Below, piece after piece: positions 56,587 through 64,000 of a DNA stretch of 64,000 nucleotides. The stretch covers positions 62,001-126,000 of the forward strand of contig DASPIK010000094.1 of assembly GCA_035629075.1 (NCBI GenBank), read 5' to 3'. Positions within the stretch are counted from its first letter, which is position 1. The number at the start of each line of letters is the position of its first letter. The notes under the pieces are model-generated. The model was not told where the DNA came from, made no database searches, and was given only the letters and a program-made list of their open reading frames with translations. Origin of the DNA: JAEZPW01 sp035629075 (GTDB lineage Bacteria; Acidobacteriota; Terriglobia; Terriglobales; Acidobacteriaceae). A program made the translations under genes and the position numbers.

Positions 56587-57483
56587 ATGGCCAAGCTGCG
56601 AAGAGTCCTCGTTAACTCCTGGAACGAGGTCATGAACAATCACACGATGTCTATGGCAGCGGGCCTTTCCTACTATTTCGTACTCTCGCTTTTCCCGCTG
56701 TTGATCCTGCTCGCTTCGATTGTTGGATACCTGCCGATTCCGAATTTGTTCGAAAGAATCCTCGGGACTATGTCACAGGTTGTACCCAGTGAGAGCATGG
56801 GATTGGTTCGGAATGTCGTCGCCACCGTGGTGCAGCCACGGGGCACGCTGTTGACTTTCGGCATTCTGGGAACCATCTGGACGGCATCAGGTGGCTTTGC
56901 GGGTCTGATTGAAGCATTGAATGTTGCGTACGATGTCCCGGAGACCCGGCCGATCTGGAAGACTCGGCTGCTCGCGATCGGACTCACGTTCGTTATTGGC
57001 TTGCTCCTGGTGATCGCCCTGGCCACTATGGTTTTCGGACCCAAACTCGGGGAGTGGATCGCGAATCTGGTTGGCCTCGGGTGGACGTTCCTTGCCGTGT
57101 GGCCGTATGTGAAGTGGAGCGTCTCGATCGCGTTTACGATTCTAGCGGTCGAGATCGTCTACTTCTGGGCCCCGAACGTCCGTCAGCGTTTCTGGGCCAC
57201 GTTGCCGGGTGCGGTCATAGGCGTCGCGTTCTGGATCGGCAGTTCGTATGCGCTAGGACTCTACTTCCAGCATTTCGCGAATTTCAACAAGATGTACGGA
57301 ACGCTCGGCGCTGCCATGGCGCTTATGGTCTGGCTCTATTGGAGTTGGTTCGCAATCTTGGTCGGAGCGGAGATTAACTCGGAAATCGTGAAGGTGACTA
57401 GTGGCGGCAAGCTAGAACTGAAGGAAAAGCCGCCAGCCGCGGTAAAGCCACGTCCGGCATGGGAAGAGCGCCCAGCGGCATAG
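56587..57483 (+). CDS. YihY/BrkB family membrane protein
   Basis: 298 residues with six membrane segments. It has the family opening MSMAAGLSYYFVLSLFPLLIL and the later GTLGAAMALMVWLYWSWFAILVGAEINSE. The family was named after ribonuclease BN by error and after the Bordetella serum-resistance locus; its real function is unknown, with transport or lipid-related roles proposed. The C-terminus adds a Pro/Lys-rich tail. Confidence 0.9.
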   Translation: MAKLRRVLVNSWNEVMNNHTMSMAAGLSYYFVLSLFPLLILLASIVGYLPIPNLFERILGTMSQVVPSESMGLVRNVVATVVQPRGTLLTFGILGTIWTASGGFAGLIEALNVAYDVPETRPIWKTRLLAIGLTFVIGLLLVIALATMVFGPKLGEWIANLVGLGWTFLAVWPYVKWSVSIAFTILAVEIVYFWAPNVRQRFWATLPGAVIGVAFWIGSSYALGLYFQHFANFNKMYGTLGAAMALMVWLYWSWFAILVGAEINSEIVKVTSGGKLELKEKPPAAVKPRPAWEERPAA

Positions 57484-57577
57484 CCAACGCGGCACTCTTA
57501 AGTTCCTGTGTGAGTCAGAGTCTCATCGAACCAGCTTCTCGATCTCACTCTTTTCCCAACTCACCTGCACACATGTC

Positions 57578-57607
57578 TTCACAAACAGTGAAGGTGACTG
57601 TTAGAAT
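57578..57607 (+). promoter_or_regulatory. Possible promoter of tRNA-Ala
   Basis: TTCACA at 57578-57583 and TAGAAT at 57602-57607, 18-base spacer, 19 bases before the tRNA. Confidence 0.4.
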
Positions 57608-57625
57608 CAGTGTGTTCCAGCAAGT

Positions 57626-57701
57626 GGGGCTATAGCTCAGCTGGGAGAGCGCTGCAATCGCACTGCAGAGGTCGTCGGTTCGATTCCGACTAGCTCCACC
57701 A
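57626..57701 (+). tRNA. tRNA-Ala (anticodon CGC)
   Basis: Acceptor GGGGCTA pairs with TAGCTCC and contains the G3-U70 pair that identifies alanine tRNA. Anticodon stem CTGCA/TGCAG, loop ATCGCAC (CGC). T-arm GTCGG-TTCGATT-CCGAC is perfect, CCA encoded. Reads GCG. Confidence 0.93.
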
Positions 57702-57823
57702 TTCCCTCAATAACTTACAGACCAGTCTCCCCCTTCCCTAGTAGATCCGGTAACTGGATCAAACGTACGATCAATTCCCAAACTAAGCCGCGGCACAAAC
57801 GACCCAAAGTGGACAGCAAGACT
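57702..57823. other. Short spacer after tRNA-Ala
   Basis: No gene, clear terminator or repeat is seen in these 122 bases. Confidence 0.4.
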
Positions 57824-58893
57824 TCATCGGAACGCTTGCGGGGGGTGCGATTCGAGTGACCCTGGTCTAGTCGATGCCCTGAATCGATCCTTCAATCGGA
57901 GGAAACGTAGCTCAAACGAGTACCACGACATGGTAGCCATGGCGAATGACAGCCCTAAGGCTAGGGCAAACCCGGCATGTCGGTTTAGGCCAGTGCGTTT
58001 TTCGATAATGTCAACAACCCAAAAAGCCAACATGTGCAAAAGATATAGGCCATAGCTGATTTTGCCCGTAAAAGCCAGTGACCGGTTGCACAAGAAATTG
58101 GCTGATTTAGAAAGAGTCATACCCCAACACGCCAACAGCAGTGCGAGAAATGAGTACAGAGTTACAGAGTGTTGGTCGGTACAGAAGCCAACGCGCAGTT
58201 GTGCAGCACTTCCAACCAGCCCCAGAAAGATGGCTGCTAGCGACACCCGCTTGAGCGTCGTTGCTGTGAATGAACCAATGAAAACTGCCAGCAGTGCCCC
58301 AACGGAAAAGCCATCAAGTCGGCAAAGAGTATGTAGATAAATGGTGGTCCAGTTACCTGTTTGGTGTAACACAAACAGTCGCATGAGTGGCGATAGAAGA
58401 AAAATGGAAACTGCAATCACGAATAACGACTTTCTCGGGCACAACCACACCAAGAGCGGGAAAATCAGGTAGAACTGCTCTTCAATCGCAAGGGACCATG
58501 TTGGAATCAGTCCATAATAGGGTCCAAATCCCCCAACCGTGAGATTTTGGATATACAACACGAAGTTAATCAGATGAGGAAATTGCCCCCCCCCAACTTG
58601 AGTACGCCGTATCCGCCAATGACAAGCAACAAAACCGAGTAGTAAAGGGGCGAAATGCGCAATGCTCTGCGAGCATAGAAGTTCCGGAAAAAATGCGGAG
58701 ACTCTTTTTCGCTGAGCAATATTCTGGTAATTAAGAATCCCGACAACACGAAAAAGAAGTCAACCCCAACCCAACCGAAACTGGCGATTGAATATAGGGG
58801 ACCCAGGCGATCGGCACCGTGGTAGACGATGACGGATATGACTGCGAAAGCGCGAAGAGCATCCAGTTGAGGGATGTGTTTAGGCAGTTCCAT
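57824..58893 (-). pseudogene. Acyltransferase 3 family protein, frameshifted at a G9 run
   Basis: The N-terminal part (MELPKHIPQLDALRAFAVISVIVYHGAD... from ATG 58893) has the active-site His of the family in VIVYHG and helices with FVLSGFLITRILL. It stops early after VLKLGGGN. The rest continues in another frame: NLTVGGFGPYYGLIPTW, SLAIEEQFYLIFPLLVWL, through about seven further helices. The frames meet at nine G (58586-58594 on this strand). Ten or seven G would give a continuous protein of about 355 residues. Family members O-acylate surface polysaccharides. The frame may extend to an ATG at 58935. Confidence 0.75.
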
Positions 58894-59027
58894 TTGCGAG
58901 TAGCTCTGATTATAAGCAGCCCCAGAGGTTAGCACCCCAGATTTTCAAAGGAAAAGGCGACGACAGTCCGAACCCGTCGCATGAACGACGTTACCGCCCA
59001 TCAACAGAGCTCGCGTACTGGAACTGC

Positions 59028-59834
59028 CTAGCCTCCCAGCATTGATCCAGTAATCGGTGGCGGTGGCACTTTGCCCAAGTCCCCCAGCGAGATCTCATCC
59101 AATTGCAGGAATTGGCGGATCAACGGCTCCTGCGATTGCCACATTTCATCTGGTGTCCCGAAGAATAGTGCCTTCGCTTCGTGCAGGAAAAGAATGCGGT
59201 CTCCAAGTTTGCGGGCCAAGCGCATGTCGTGAGTCACAACGATGCTCGTGAGATGCAGTTGCTGTTTTAACTTCTGGATAAGGTCGCCCAAGAGTTGCGC
59301 CATGAGCGGGTCGACCATGGTGGTAGGTTCGTCGTAGAGGACGGCTTCCGGTCTCGCAGCCAGGGCGCGAGCAATGGCGACCGAGCGCTTCATGCCGGTG
59401 GAGAGATCGGACGGCAGTTGGTCCCGGTACTCGCGCACACCAACCATGTCCAGCAAGCCATTCACGATCTCATAAATCTCGTCTTCCGCTAGGTCCTGTT
59501 GTTCGCGGAGGGGGAAGGCGACGTTCTCACCGACGGTAAGCGAATCGAACAGCGCCCCGTTTTGGAAGACCATCGTCACCTTTTTTCGAATCCGTTCCAG
59601 TTCGTGCTCGGGGTAATTAGTGATGTCCTCGTAAGCCACAATCACTCGACCGGAATCCGGCTTGAGAAAGCCCATGATCTGATGAAGGGACACGCTCTTC
59701 CCGACGCCGCTACGACCTACGATGCAGACCGTCTCGCCTGGCAGAACATCGAAACTCACGTCGTCCAGAACGACGTTGTCGCCAAACGCTTTTCGTACGT
59801 TCTTGAATTGAATGTATGGCTCTATCGCACTCAT
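59028..59834 (-). CDS. ABC transporter ATPase, MlaF type
   Basis: 268 residues. Walker A GRSGVGKSVSLHQIMG, Q-loop MVFQNGALFDSLTV, signature LSTGMKRSVAIARALA (the LSxGMxxR variant typical of MlaF), Walker B AVLYDEPTTMVDP and H-loop VVTHDM. MlaF powers retrograde phospholipid transport that keeps outer-membrane asymmetry. No MlaE permease or MlaD gene follows; the stop is 92 bases from the acyltransferase. It overlaps mobA by 4 bases. Confidence 0.88.
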   Translation of the reverse strand: MSAIEPYIQFKNVRKAFGDNVVLDDVSFDVLPGETVCIVGRSGVGKSVSLHQIMGFLKPDSGRVIVAYEDITNYPEHELERIRKKVTMVFQNGALFDSLTVGENVAFPLREQQDLAEDEIYEIVNGLLDMVGVREYRDQLPSDLSTGMKRSVAIARALAARPEAVLYDEPTTMVDPLMAQLLGDLIQKLKQQLHLTSIVVTHDMRLARKLGDRILFLHEAKALFFGTPDEMWQSQEPLIRQFLQLDEISLGDLGKVPPPPITGSMLGG

Positions 59835-60433
59835 GATCGCTCGGTTGCGCCAGCTTGCGCGCGCTGTAGCTCCTCAACGGTATTCACATTGTCGAACATG
59901 CGGAGGCTAAATGCGAGTGACTCTATTTCTTCCTGCTCGACAATCCGGGTGCGGAATGGTCTGAAAAGCAGATCGATCTTGTTTTGCCCTCGCGCGAGCG
60001 CGGTTTCGGCCATGTCGCCGAAGGTGCGACGGTAAACGGCGCACAGAGGGTGGAGGCGACCGCCGGAGCGGGGAACGACCACTTCTGCACCGATGGCCTG
60101 CGCTTGCTCAACCAGAAGGCGCAGGAATCCAGAATTCATGAAAGGCATATCAACCGCGAGCATGAGGTTGAGGTCTGTGGTTGTGGCGCGCAACGCTGCA
60201 TGAATACCAGCAAGGGGCCCATGGCCGGGGAACTTGTCTTCTATCACCTCCCCGAACGCGCTGTACTTTTCCGCATTGCCTACAATCCGAACGACGTCAG
60301 CAACCGCTGCAGCGGTCTTGAGCGCCCGAGACAGCAGCGTCGTGCCGCCAAACTCAAGGAGGGCTTTGTCGGTCCCCATGCGCGAGCTTTTTCCGCCGAC
60401 AAGGACAAAGGCGCTTACGCCCTTCATATGCAA
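59831..60433 (-). CDS. mobA: Molybdenum cofactor guanylyltransferase
   Basis: 200 residues. It attaches GMP from GTP to molybdopterin. The nucleotide-binding start SAFVLVGGKSSRMGTDKALL is typical (xxxGGxSxRMGxDKAxL), with MLAVDMPFMNSGFLRLLV, the metal-binding Asp strand, and HPLCAVYRRTF. A CAT-ATG pair starts MHMKGV; the second Met may be the real start. The stop overlaps mlaF's ATG. Confidence 0.93.
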   Translation of the reverse strand: MHMKGVSAFVLVGGKSSRMGTDKALLEFGGTTLLSRALKTAAAVADVVRIVGNAEKYSAFGEVIEDKFPGHGPLAGIHAALRATTTDLNLMLAVDMPFMNSGFLRLLVEQAQAIGAEVVVPRSGGRLHPLCAVYRRTFGDMAETALARGQNKIDLLFRPFRTRIVEQEEIESLAFSLRMFDNVNTVEELQRAQAGATERS

Positions 60434-60684
60434 GATGATACGCGCTTGTGCCTTCCCGCGTGCATTGCCCTTCTTTCAAATGCGCCTAAGCGGTAGAATC
60501 TGCCCAACATGGGCTTCAGAGCAACTTTTTGCTTCTGATGTGGTTTGAATGTGTACAGGGGCGGATACGATCCCTTCGCTCTGGTCGACACGCGGAAGCA
60601 CGAGCGCGCCGCGTCACAATTTGAGTGGCAGGACGACAGTTCTGCATCTGATGATTACCGGCTAACTACGAACAGGAGCGGATT
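60434..60684. other. Divergent intergenic region mobA/BON gene
   Basis: About 250 bases. No gene or clear operator seen beyond AACAGGAGCGG, the ribosome site of the BON gene. Confidence 0.4.
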
Positions 60685-61788
60685 ATGAAGGCGAAATATC
60701 TAGTCGTGGCATCAACGATGCTGGCCGTGCTGATGTTGGCCGTGGCATTAGGATGCACGAAGGCCCGCAGTGACGCGCAGGTTGCGAGCGATGTTCAGAA
60801 CAAAATCTACAGCGATGCTGCAATCCAGAGTCGACAGGTTACGGTCCAGGCCTCGAACGGCGTTGTGACTCTCTCCGGGTACGTGAGCAGCGATGCGGAA
60901 CGAACTGCTGCAGCCAGTAACGCTGCTCAGGTTGAAGGCGTGAAAACAGTCGTCAACAACTTGCAGACCGCTTCTTCAGACAACGCTGCCACTCAGGCTC
61001 CGCCTCAGCAACCTGCGGTTGAGGAACCCGTGCGGGAGGAACCCGCTCCAGCAGCACAGGCACCTGCACGGCGCCAGGCTACTCGCGAGAGGGCATCCGC
61101 TCGACCTGCGCCGAGGCGTCCGAGTGCTTACGGCAACAACTCAGACAATCAGCCGACGGACTATTCCTCTCAGCCGTCCGCTCCTGTGGCTGCCGCTGAG
61201 CCGCCCCGGCCAGTCGCTCCGCCGCCTCCGGTCAAGGTGACGATCCCGGATGGGACGACGTTCTCGGTTCGCATGATTGATAGTGTCGATTCCGAGACGG
61301 CGCAGGCCGGTCAAGAATTCAGGGCTTCGCTCGACGCGCCTATCGTTGTCGACGATGACGTCGTAGTCCCTGCCGGAGCCGACATCTCCGGGCGAGTTGT
61401 TGATGCGAAAAGCGCTGGTCGTTTCGCCGGCAAATCGGCACTCTCAATTGAGCTGACGAAGCTTAGCTTCAATGGCCGCACCTACAGCCTGAACACCAAT
61501 ACCTATGCACGCGAAGGCAGTTCTCGTGGAGCGACCACTGCCAAGCGGGTCGGCGCTGGCGCGGCGATCGGGGCCATCATCGGCGGAATAGCCGGTGGAG
61601 GTAAGGGAGCGGCAATCGGCGGCACAATCGGCGCTGGCGCAGGCACGGGTGCGACCGCCGCTGGCAAAGGTCAGCAGATTCGTATCAACTCCGAACAGGT
61701 TCTCGTATTCACCCTGCAGAACCCGCTCACGGTAAGCGCCTCAAGCAGTCTGGAGCGCAACCGGAACCGGTCTACCCTAAACGACTAA
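60685..61788 (+). CDS. BON-domain lipoprotein
   Basis: 367 residues. Lipoprotein signal with the lipobox LAVALGCTKA (Cys at residue 24). A BON domain follows (SDAQVASDVQNKIYSDAAI, VTLSGYVSSDAERTAAAS, about 28-95). Then a Pro/Ala/Arg-rich linker (105-185) leads to a second part VTIPDGTTFSVRMIDSVDSE and a glycine-rich helix GAAIGAIIGGIAGGGKGAAI. BON domains bind phospholipid, and the Gly-zipper segment suggests a membrane role. Envelope protection is inferred. Confidence 0.85.
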   Translation: MKAKYLVVASTMLAVLMLAVALGCTKARSDAQVASDVQNKIYSDAAIQSRQVTVQASNGVVTLSGYVSSDAERTAAASNAAQVEGVKTVVNNLQTASSDNAATQAPPQQPAVEEPVREEPAPAAQAPARRQATRERASARPAPRRPSAYGNNSDNQPTDYSSQPSAPVAAAEPPRPVAPPPPVKVTIPDGTTFSVRMIDSVDSETAQAGQEFRASLDAPIVVDDDVVVPAGADISGRVVDAKSAGRFAGKSALSIELTKLSFNGRTYSLNTNTYAREGSSRGATTAKRVGAGAAIGAIIGGIAGGGKGAAIGGTIGAGAGTGATAAGKGQQIRINSEQVLVFTLQNPLTVSASSSLERNRNRSTLND

Positions 61789-61812
61789 CGCTTGATACTT
61801 TCGGGTGTTCAG

Positions 61813-61845
61813 AAACCGCGGCGGCGGAAGCTGCCGCGGTTTTTC
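61813..61845 (+). terminator. Terminator after the BON gene
   Basis: AAACCGCGGC and GCCGCGGTTT form a 10-bp stem with a 10-base loop, followed by TTC. It lies 25 bases beyond the stop. Confidence 0.88.
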
Positions 61846-61909
61846 TTGCGGTGTGTTACAGCCGTGAGGCTCGGAGCGTTCGGTTTTCGAATGGGCATCC
61901 AAGACGATT

Positions 61910-62191
61910 ATGGCAAACCGAGGAATGCTGCACATAATCCGCAACTTTCATGATGTAAACAAGGCTGGCGTATACGACATGGCGTACTCGGAAGAGGGCA
62001 CAGAGCGCAGTGGCCCGACCAATCGTATCCGGCGCTTCTTCGGAGAACAGGAACTTACTGAGTTCCTGAAGAAGCACCTCAATCAGAGTCCAGAGGATGT
62101 TCAGAAGATGATGCACGAGTTACAGCAGAGCGGGCGTACACGGATTCCCGATATTTCGCTGCCGGATGAACTCCGGGACTTGGCCGCGTGA
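61910..62191 (+). CDS. Small soluble hypothetical protein
   Basis: 93 residues, no signal or membrane segment. It starts MANRGMLHIIRNFHDVNKAG and ends DISLPDELRDLAA; the middle FFGEQELTEFLKKHLNQSPED looks helical. No family recognised. It converges on gpsA with a 19-base gap. Confidence 0.55.
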   Translation: MANRGMLHIIRNFHDVNKAGVYDMAYSEEGTERSGPTNRIRRFFGEQELTEFLKKHLNQSPEDVQKMMHELQQSGRTRIPDISLPDELRDLAA

Positions 62192-62210
62192 GAGCGGCCA
62201 ATGTGCCCTA

Positions 62211-63239
62211 CTAACTTCGGTAGAGTTTCACTTCACTGGTTGCCGGACGCGTCATCAATTCGCGGATCGCGTCGCGCGGTGGTTTGTTTTCGTGGAGTAT
62301 CTCGTAAATCTGCTGCGTAATCGGCATTTCGACCTGCATTTTCCGTGCGAGTCCCACGGCAGCATTGGTAGTAAGCACGCCCTCGGCGACCATGCCGTGC
62401 ATGCCTTCGATGATTTCGTCCAGCTTCTTGCCGCGCCCGAGTTCCACTCCAACAGTGCGGTTTCGTGACAGGCCCCCTGTGCAGGTCAGGACCAGATCCC
62501 CCATACCAGCTAGACCGGCCAGGGTTTCCTGCCGCGCTCCACATGCCAAGGCAAGGCGAGTGATTTCGGCAAGGCCGCGAGTGATTAACGCCGCAATGGT
62601 ATTGTGTCCGAGGCCAAGCCCATCGCACACGCCGGCGGCAATGGCGATCACGTTCTTGAGCGCGCCACCCAGTTCGACTCCCGCAACGTCGTCGTTCGTG
62701 TACACGCGGAAACATGGATCGCTGAACTCACGCTGGACAAAGCAAGCCAACTCGCGGTCCTTGGAGCCGATGGTGATCGCCGTGGGATCGCCCTTGGCGA
62801 CTTCCTTTGCGAAAGAAGGGCCGCTGAGAGCACCGATACGAGGCGTAAACCCGCCTTCGCGAGTCAGAACCTCGCAGATGACCTCGTCCATGCGCAGCAA
62901 CGACTCGTTCTCAAGTCCCTTGGTTGCGCTGACAAACAGCATGTCTTGTCGGAGGGATGGGACCATGCCTTTGAATACCTGCCGGCAGTGGTGCGATGGC
63001 ATGACTCCGACTACGATCTGCGCTCCATTCAGTGCCTCTGCGAAATCATTGGTAGCAGCCACACTCTCGGGAAGTGCGTAGTCGCGCAAAAAGAGGTCAT
63101 TCGTCCGATGATCTGCAATGGACTCGCGAACCTCCTTCTCGTACGCCCATAAACGCACGTCGTGCGTGCCCTTGCGACCGAGCACGATGGAGAGAGCCGT
63201 GCCCCACGCGCCTGCTCCGATAACTGCGATCTTGCTCAT
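62211..63239 (-). CDS. gpsA: Glycerol-3-phosphate dehydrogenase [NAD(P)+]
   Basis: 342 residues. N-terminal dinucleotide fold IAVIGAGAWGTALSIVLG, catalytic-Lys region ELGGALKNVIAIAAGVCDGL, and GLAEITRLALACGARQETLAGLAGMGDLVLTCTG spread over the C-terminal domain. It makes sn-glycerol-3-phosphate for phospholipid synthesis. It overlaps plsY by 4 bases, coupling the two sequential steps of the pathway. Confidence 0.96.
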   Translation of the reverse strand: MSKIAVIGAGAWGTALSIVLGRKGTHDVRLWAYEKEVRESIADHRTNDLFLRDYALPESVAATNDFAEALNGAQIVVGVMPSHHCRQVFKGMVPSLRQDMLFVSATKGLENESLLRMDEVICEVLTREGGFTPRIGALSGPSFAKEVAKGDPTAITIGSKDRELACFVQREFSDPCFRVYTNDDVAGVELGGALKNVIAIAAGVCDGLGLGHNTIAALITRGLAEITRLALACGARQETLAGLAGMGDLVLTCTGGLSRNRTVGVELGRGKKLDEIIEGMHGMVAEGVLTTNAAVGLARKMQVEMPITQQIYEILHENKPPRDAIRELMTRPATSEVKLYRS

Positions 63240-63880
63240 TTGCTGCTTCTTAGCTCCAGACGGTTTTCAGTGCCCGACAGCAGGCGGCGAATGTTCTGGT
63301 GATGCTTGGCAATAATCAGTACAGCGGCGGCGATGATAAAAGGCATCAGCGCAGTGTGCTGTTCCTTCATCAGCATGTAAGCGAAAAGAGGGAAGGCCGC
63401 GGTCGCCGTGATCGATGCGAGCGATACGTAACGCGACACGGCGAAGATGATCGCAAAGATGCCTAGCACGATCAGAACTGCTTTGGGAGCGACTGCAAGG
63501 AATACACCGACACCGGTCGCGACTCCCTTGCCACCTTTGAACTTCAGCCAGACAGGGAAGATGTGGCCAACCATTGCCGCTACCGCAGCAAGTCCCAGCA
63601 GACGATACGTGATTCGTCCATCGCCATATAGAGCAGCGCCTGTGTAGACGGCGATGACTCGCGCAGCGACAACCGCGGCATAGCCCTTTGCTGCATCCAG
63701 AACCAGGGTGGCAACACCGAGTTTCTTCGACCCGGTACGCATGACATTGGTGGCGCCTATATTGCCACTTCCGATTTTGCGGACGTCGGTGCCGAGAAAA
63801 ATGCGGGTCAGAATGAGGCCGAACGGGATCGATCCCAGCAAATAGGCGATTACGGCTACGAATACGTAGGTATTGTTCAT
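63236..63880 (-). CDS. plsY: Acyl-phosphate:glycerol-3-phosphate acyltransferase
   Basis: 214 residues with five membrane segments. The family motifs are GSIPFGLIL, GSGNIGATNVMR (substrate-binding) and LKFKGGKGVATGVGVFL. It transfers an acyl group from acyl-phosphate to glycerol-3-phosphate, the first step of phosphatidate synthesis. Expressed with gpsA. Confidence 0.95.
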   Translation of the reverse strand: MNNTYVFVAVIAYLLGSIPFGLILTRIFLGTDVRKIGSGNIGATNVMRTGSKKLGVATLVLDAAKGYAAVVAARVIAVYTGAALYGDGRITYRLLGLAAVAAMVGHIFPVWLKFKGGKGVATGVGVFLAVAPKAVLIVLGIFAIIFAVSRYVSLASITATAAFPLFAYMLMKEQHTALMPFIIAAAVLIIAKHHQNIRRLLSGTENRLELRSSK

Positions 63881-63902
63881 TCGCGTCGCGCGAGTCCTGC
63901 TT

Positions 63903-64000
63903 TTAGCCGTTAAGGGCGAAGCGTTCGAGCTTGGCGTACTGCGCGCCTTTGGGCGAAAGCTTGCTCTCGTACAGGAAGAACTCGGTTGCGGTCATTGTAC
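63903..64000 (-). CDS. C-terminal end of an unidentified gene (partial)
   Basis: Only the last ~31 codons are inside the window: the frame ends ...FFLYESKLSPKGAQYAKLERFALNG at TAA 63905-63903, 22 bases before plsY. Too little remains to name it, but the spacing suggests it is first in the same operon. Confidence 0.5.
   Translation of the reverse strand, partial: TMTATEFFLYESKLSPKGAQYAKLERFALNG

Overview
This 64 kb window is a chromosomal segment of moderate-to-high G+C. It most resembles an Acidobacteriota genome of the Terriglobia type. That placement is inferred from gene content: several VWA-domain secreted proteins, a DUF1844 protein, an Hfq-like protein, split glycyl-tRNA synthetase, and conserved small proteins I associate with that group. 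It has not been tested by phylogeny. No phage, transposase, integrase or CRISPR array is visible.

Layout. 1-3.1 kb: the end of a cation diffusion facilitator, an OsmC protein, a glutaredoxin-like gene with an in-frame TGA at the first Cys of its CxxC motif, an EamA transporter, and a secreted GYWKNH-motif protein broken by a one-base frameshift. 3.1-8.6 kb (minus strand): PilZ protein, MFS transporter, ribF, a metallo-beta-lactamase phosphodiesterase, a DUF1844 protein and ygfZ. 8.7-18 kb (plus): a secreted protein, a beta-decarboxylating dehydrogenase, a HELTH-motif metalloprotein, mtnP with a PfkB kinase, a GT-C-like membrane enzyme and an unpaired hyuA-type gene. 18-22.3 kb: a CsbD pair, pheA, and lon behind a HAIR (HspR-type) inverted repeat. 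22.4-25.7 kb: a tightly linked cassette of a 45-residue membrane peptide, a methyltransferase and a membrane sulfatase-like enzyme. 25.7-36.2 kb: a MoaD-MoaE fusion, a VWA protein, an Hfq-like protein, suhB, an aconitase-family enzyme with the swivel domain first, a cupin, ferredoxin, recO, glyQ and glyS. 36.4-39.1 kb: ppdK.

39-46 kb: a small zinc-ribbon protein, a lipid-methyltransferase-like protein, a hypothetical, tRNA-Glu, a membrane spermidine-synthase-like protein and a TtcA-like protein. 44.7-47.4 kb: a Cpx-like arrangement in which a histidine kinase and an OmpR-type regulator are divergent from a Spy/CpxP-like periplasmic protein. 47.5-56.4 kb: two divergent VWA-like secreted proteins, a MacA-like adaptor with a split ABC ATPase and permease, a TPR lipoprotein-like gene and a second HlyD adaptor. 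56.6-64 kb: a BrkB-family protein, tRNA-Ala(CGC), a frameshifted acyltransferase, mlaF-like and mobA genes, a BON-domain lipoprotein, gpsA, plsY and the end of one more gene.

The strongest items for follow-up are four. First, a putative selenocysteine glutaredoxin. Second, a paired CTTTAC motif shared by the promoters of the Spy-like gene and the MacA operon, which suggests one envelope-stress regulon under the local two-component system. Third, the HAIR element overlapping the lon leader. Fourth, the three-gene envelope cassette at 22.4-25.7 kb.
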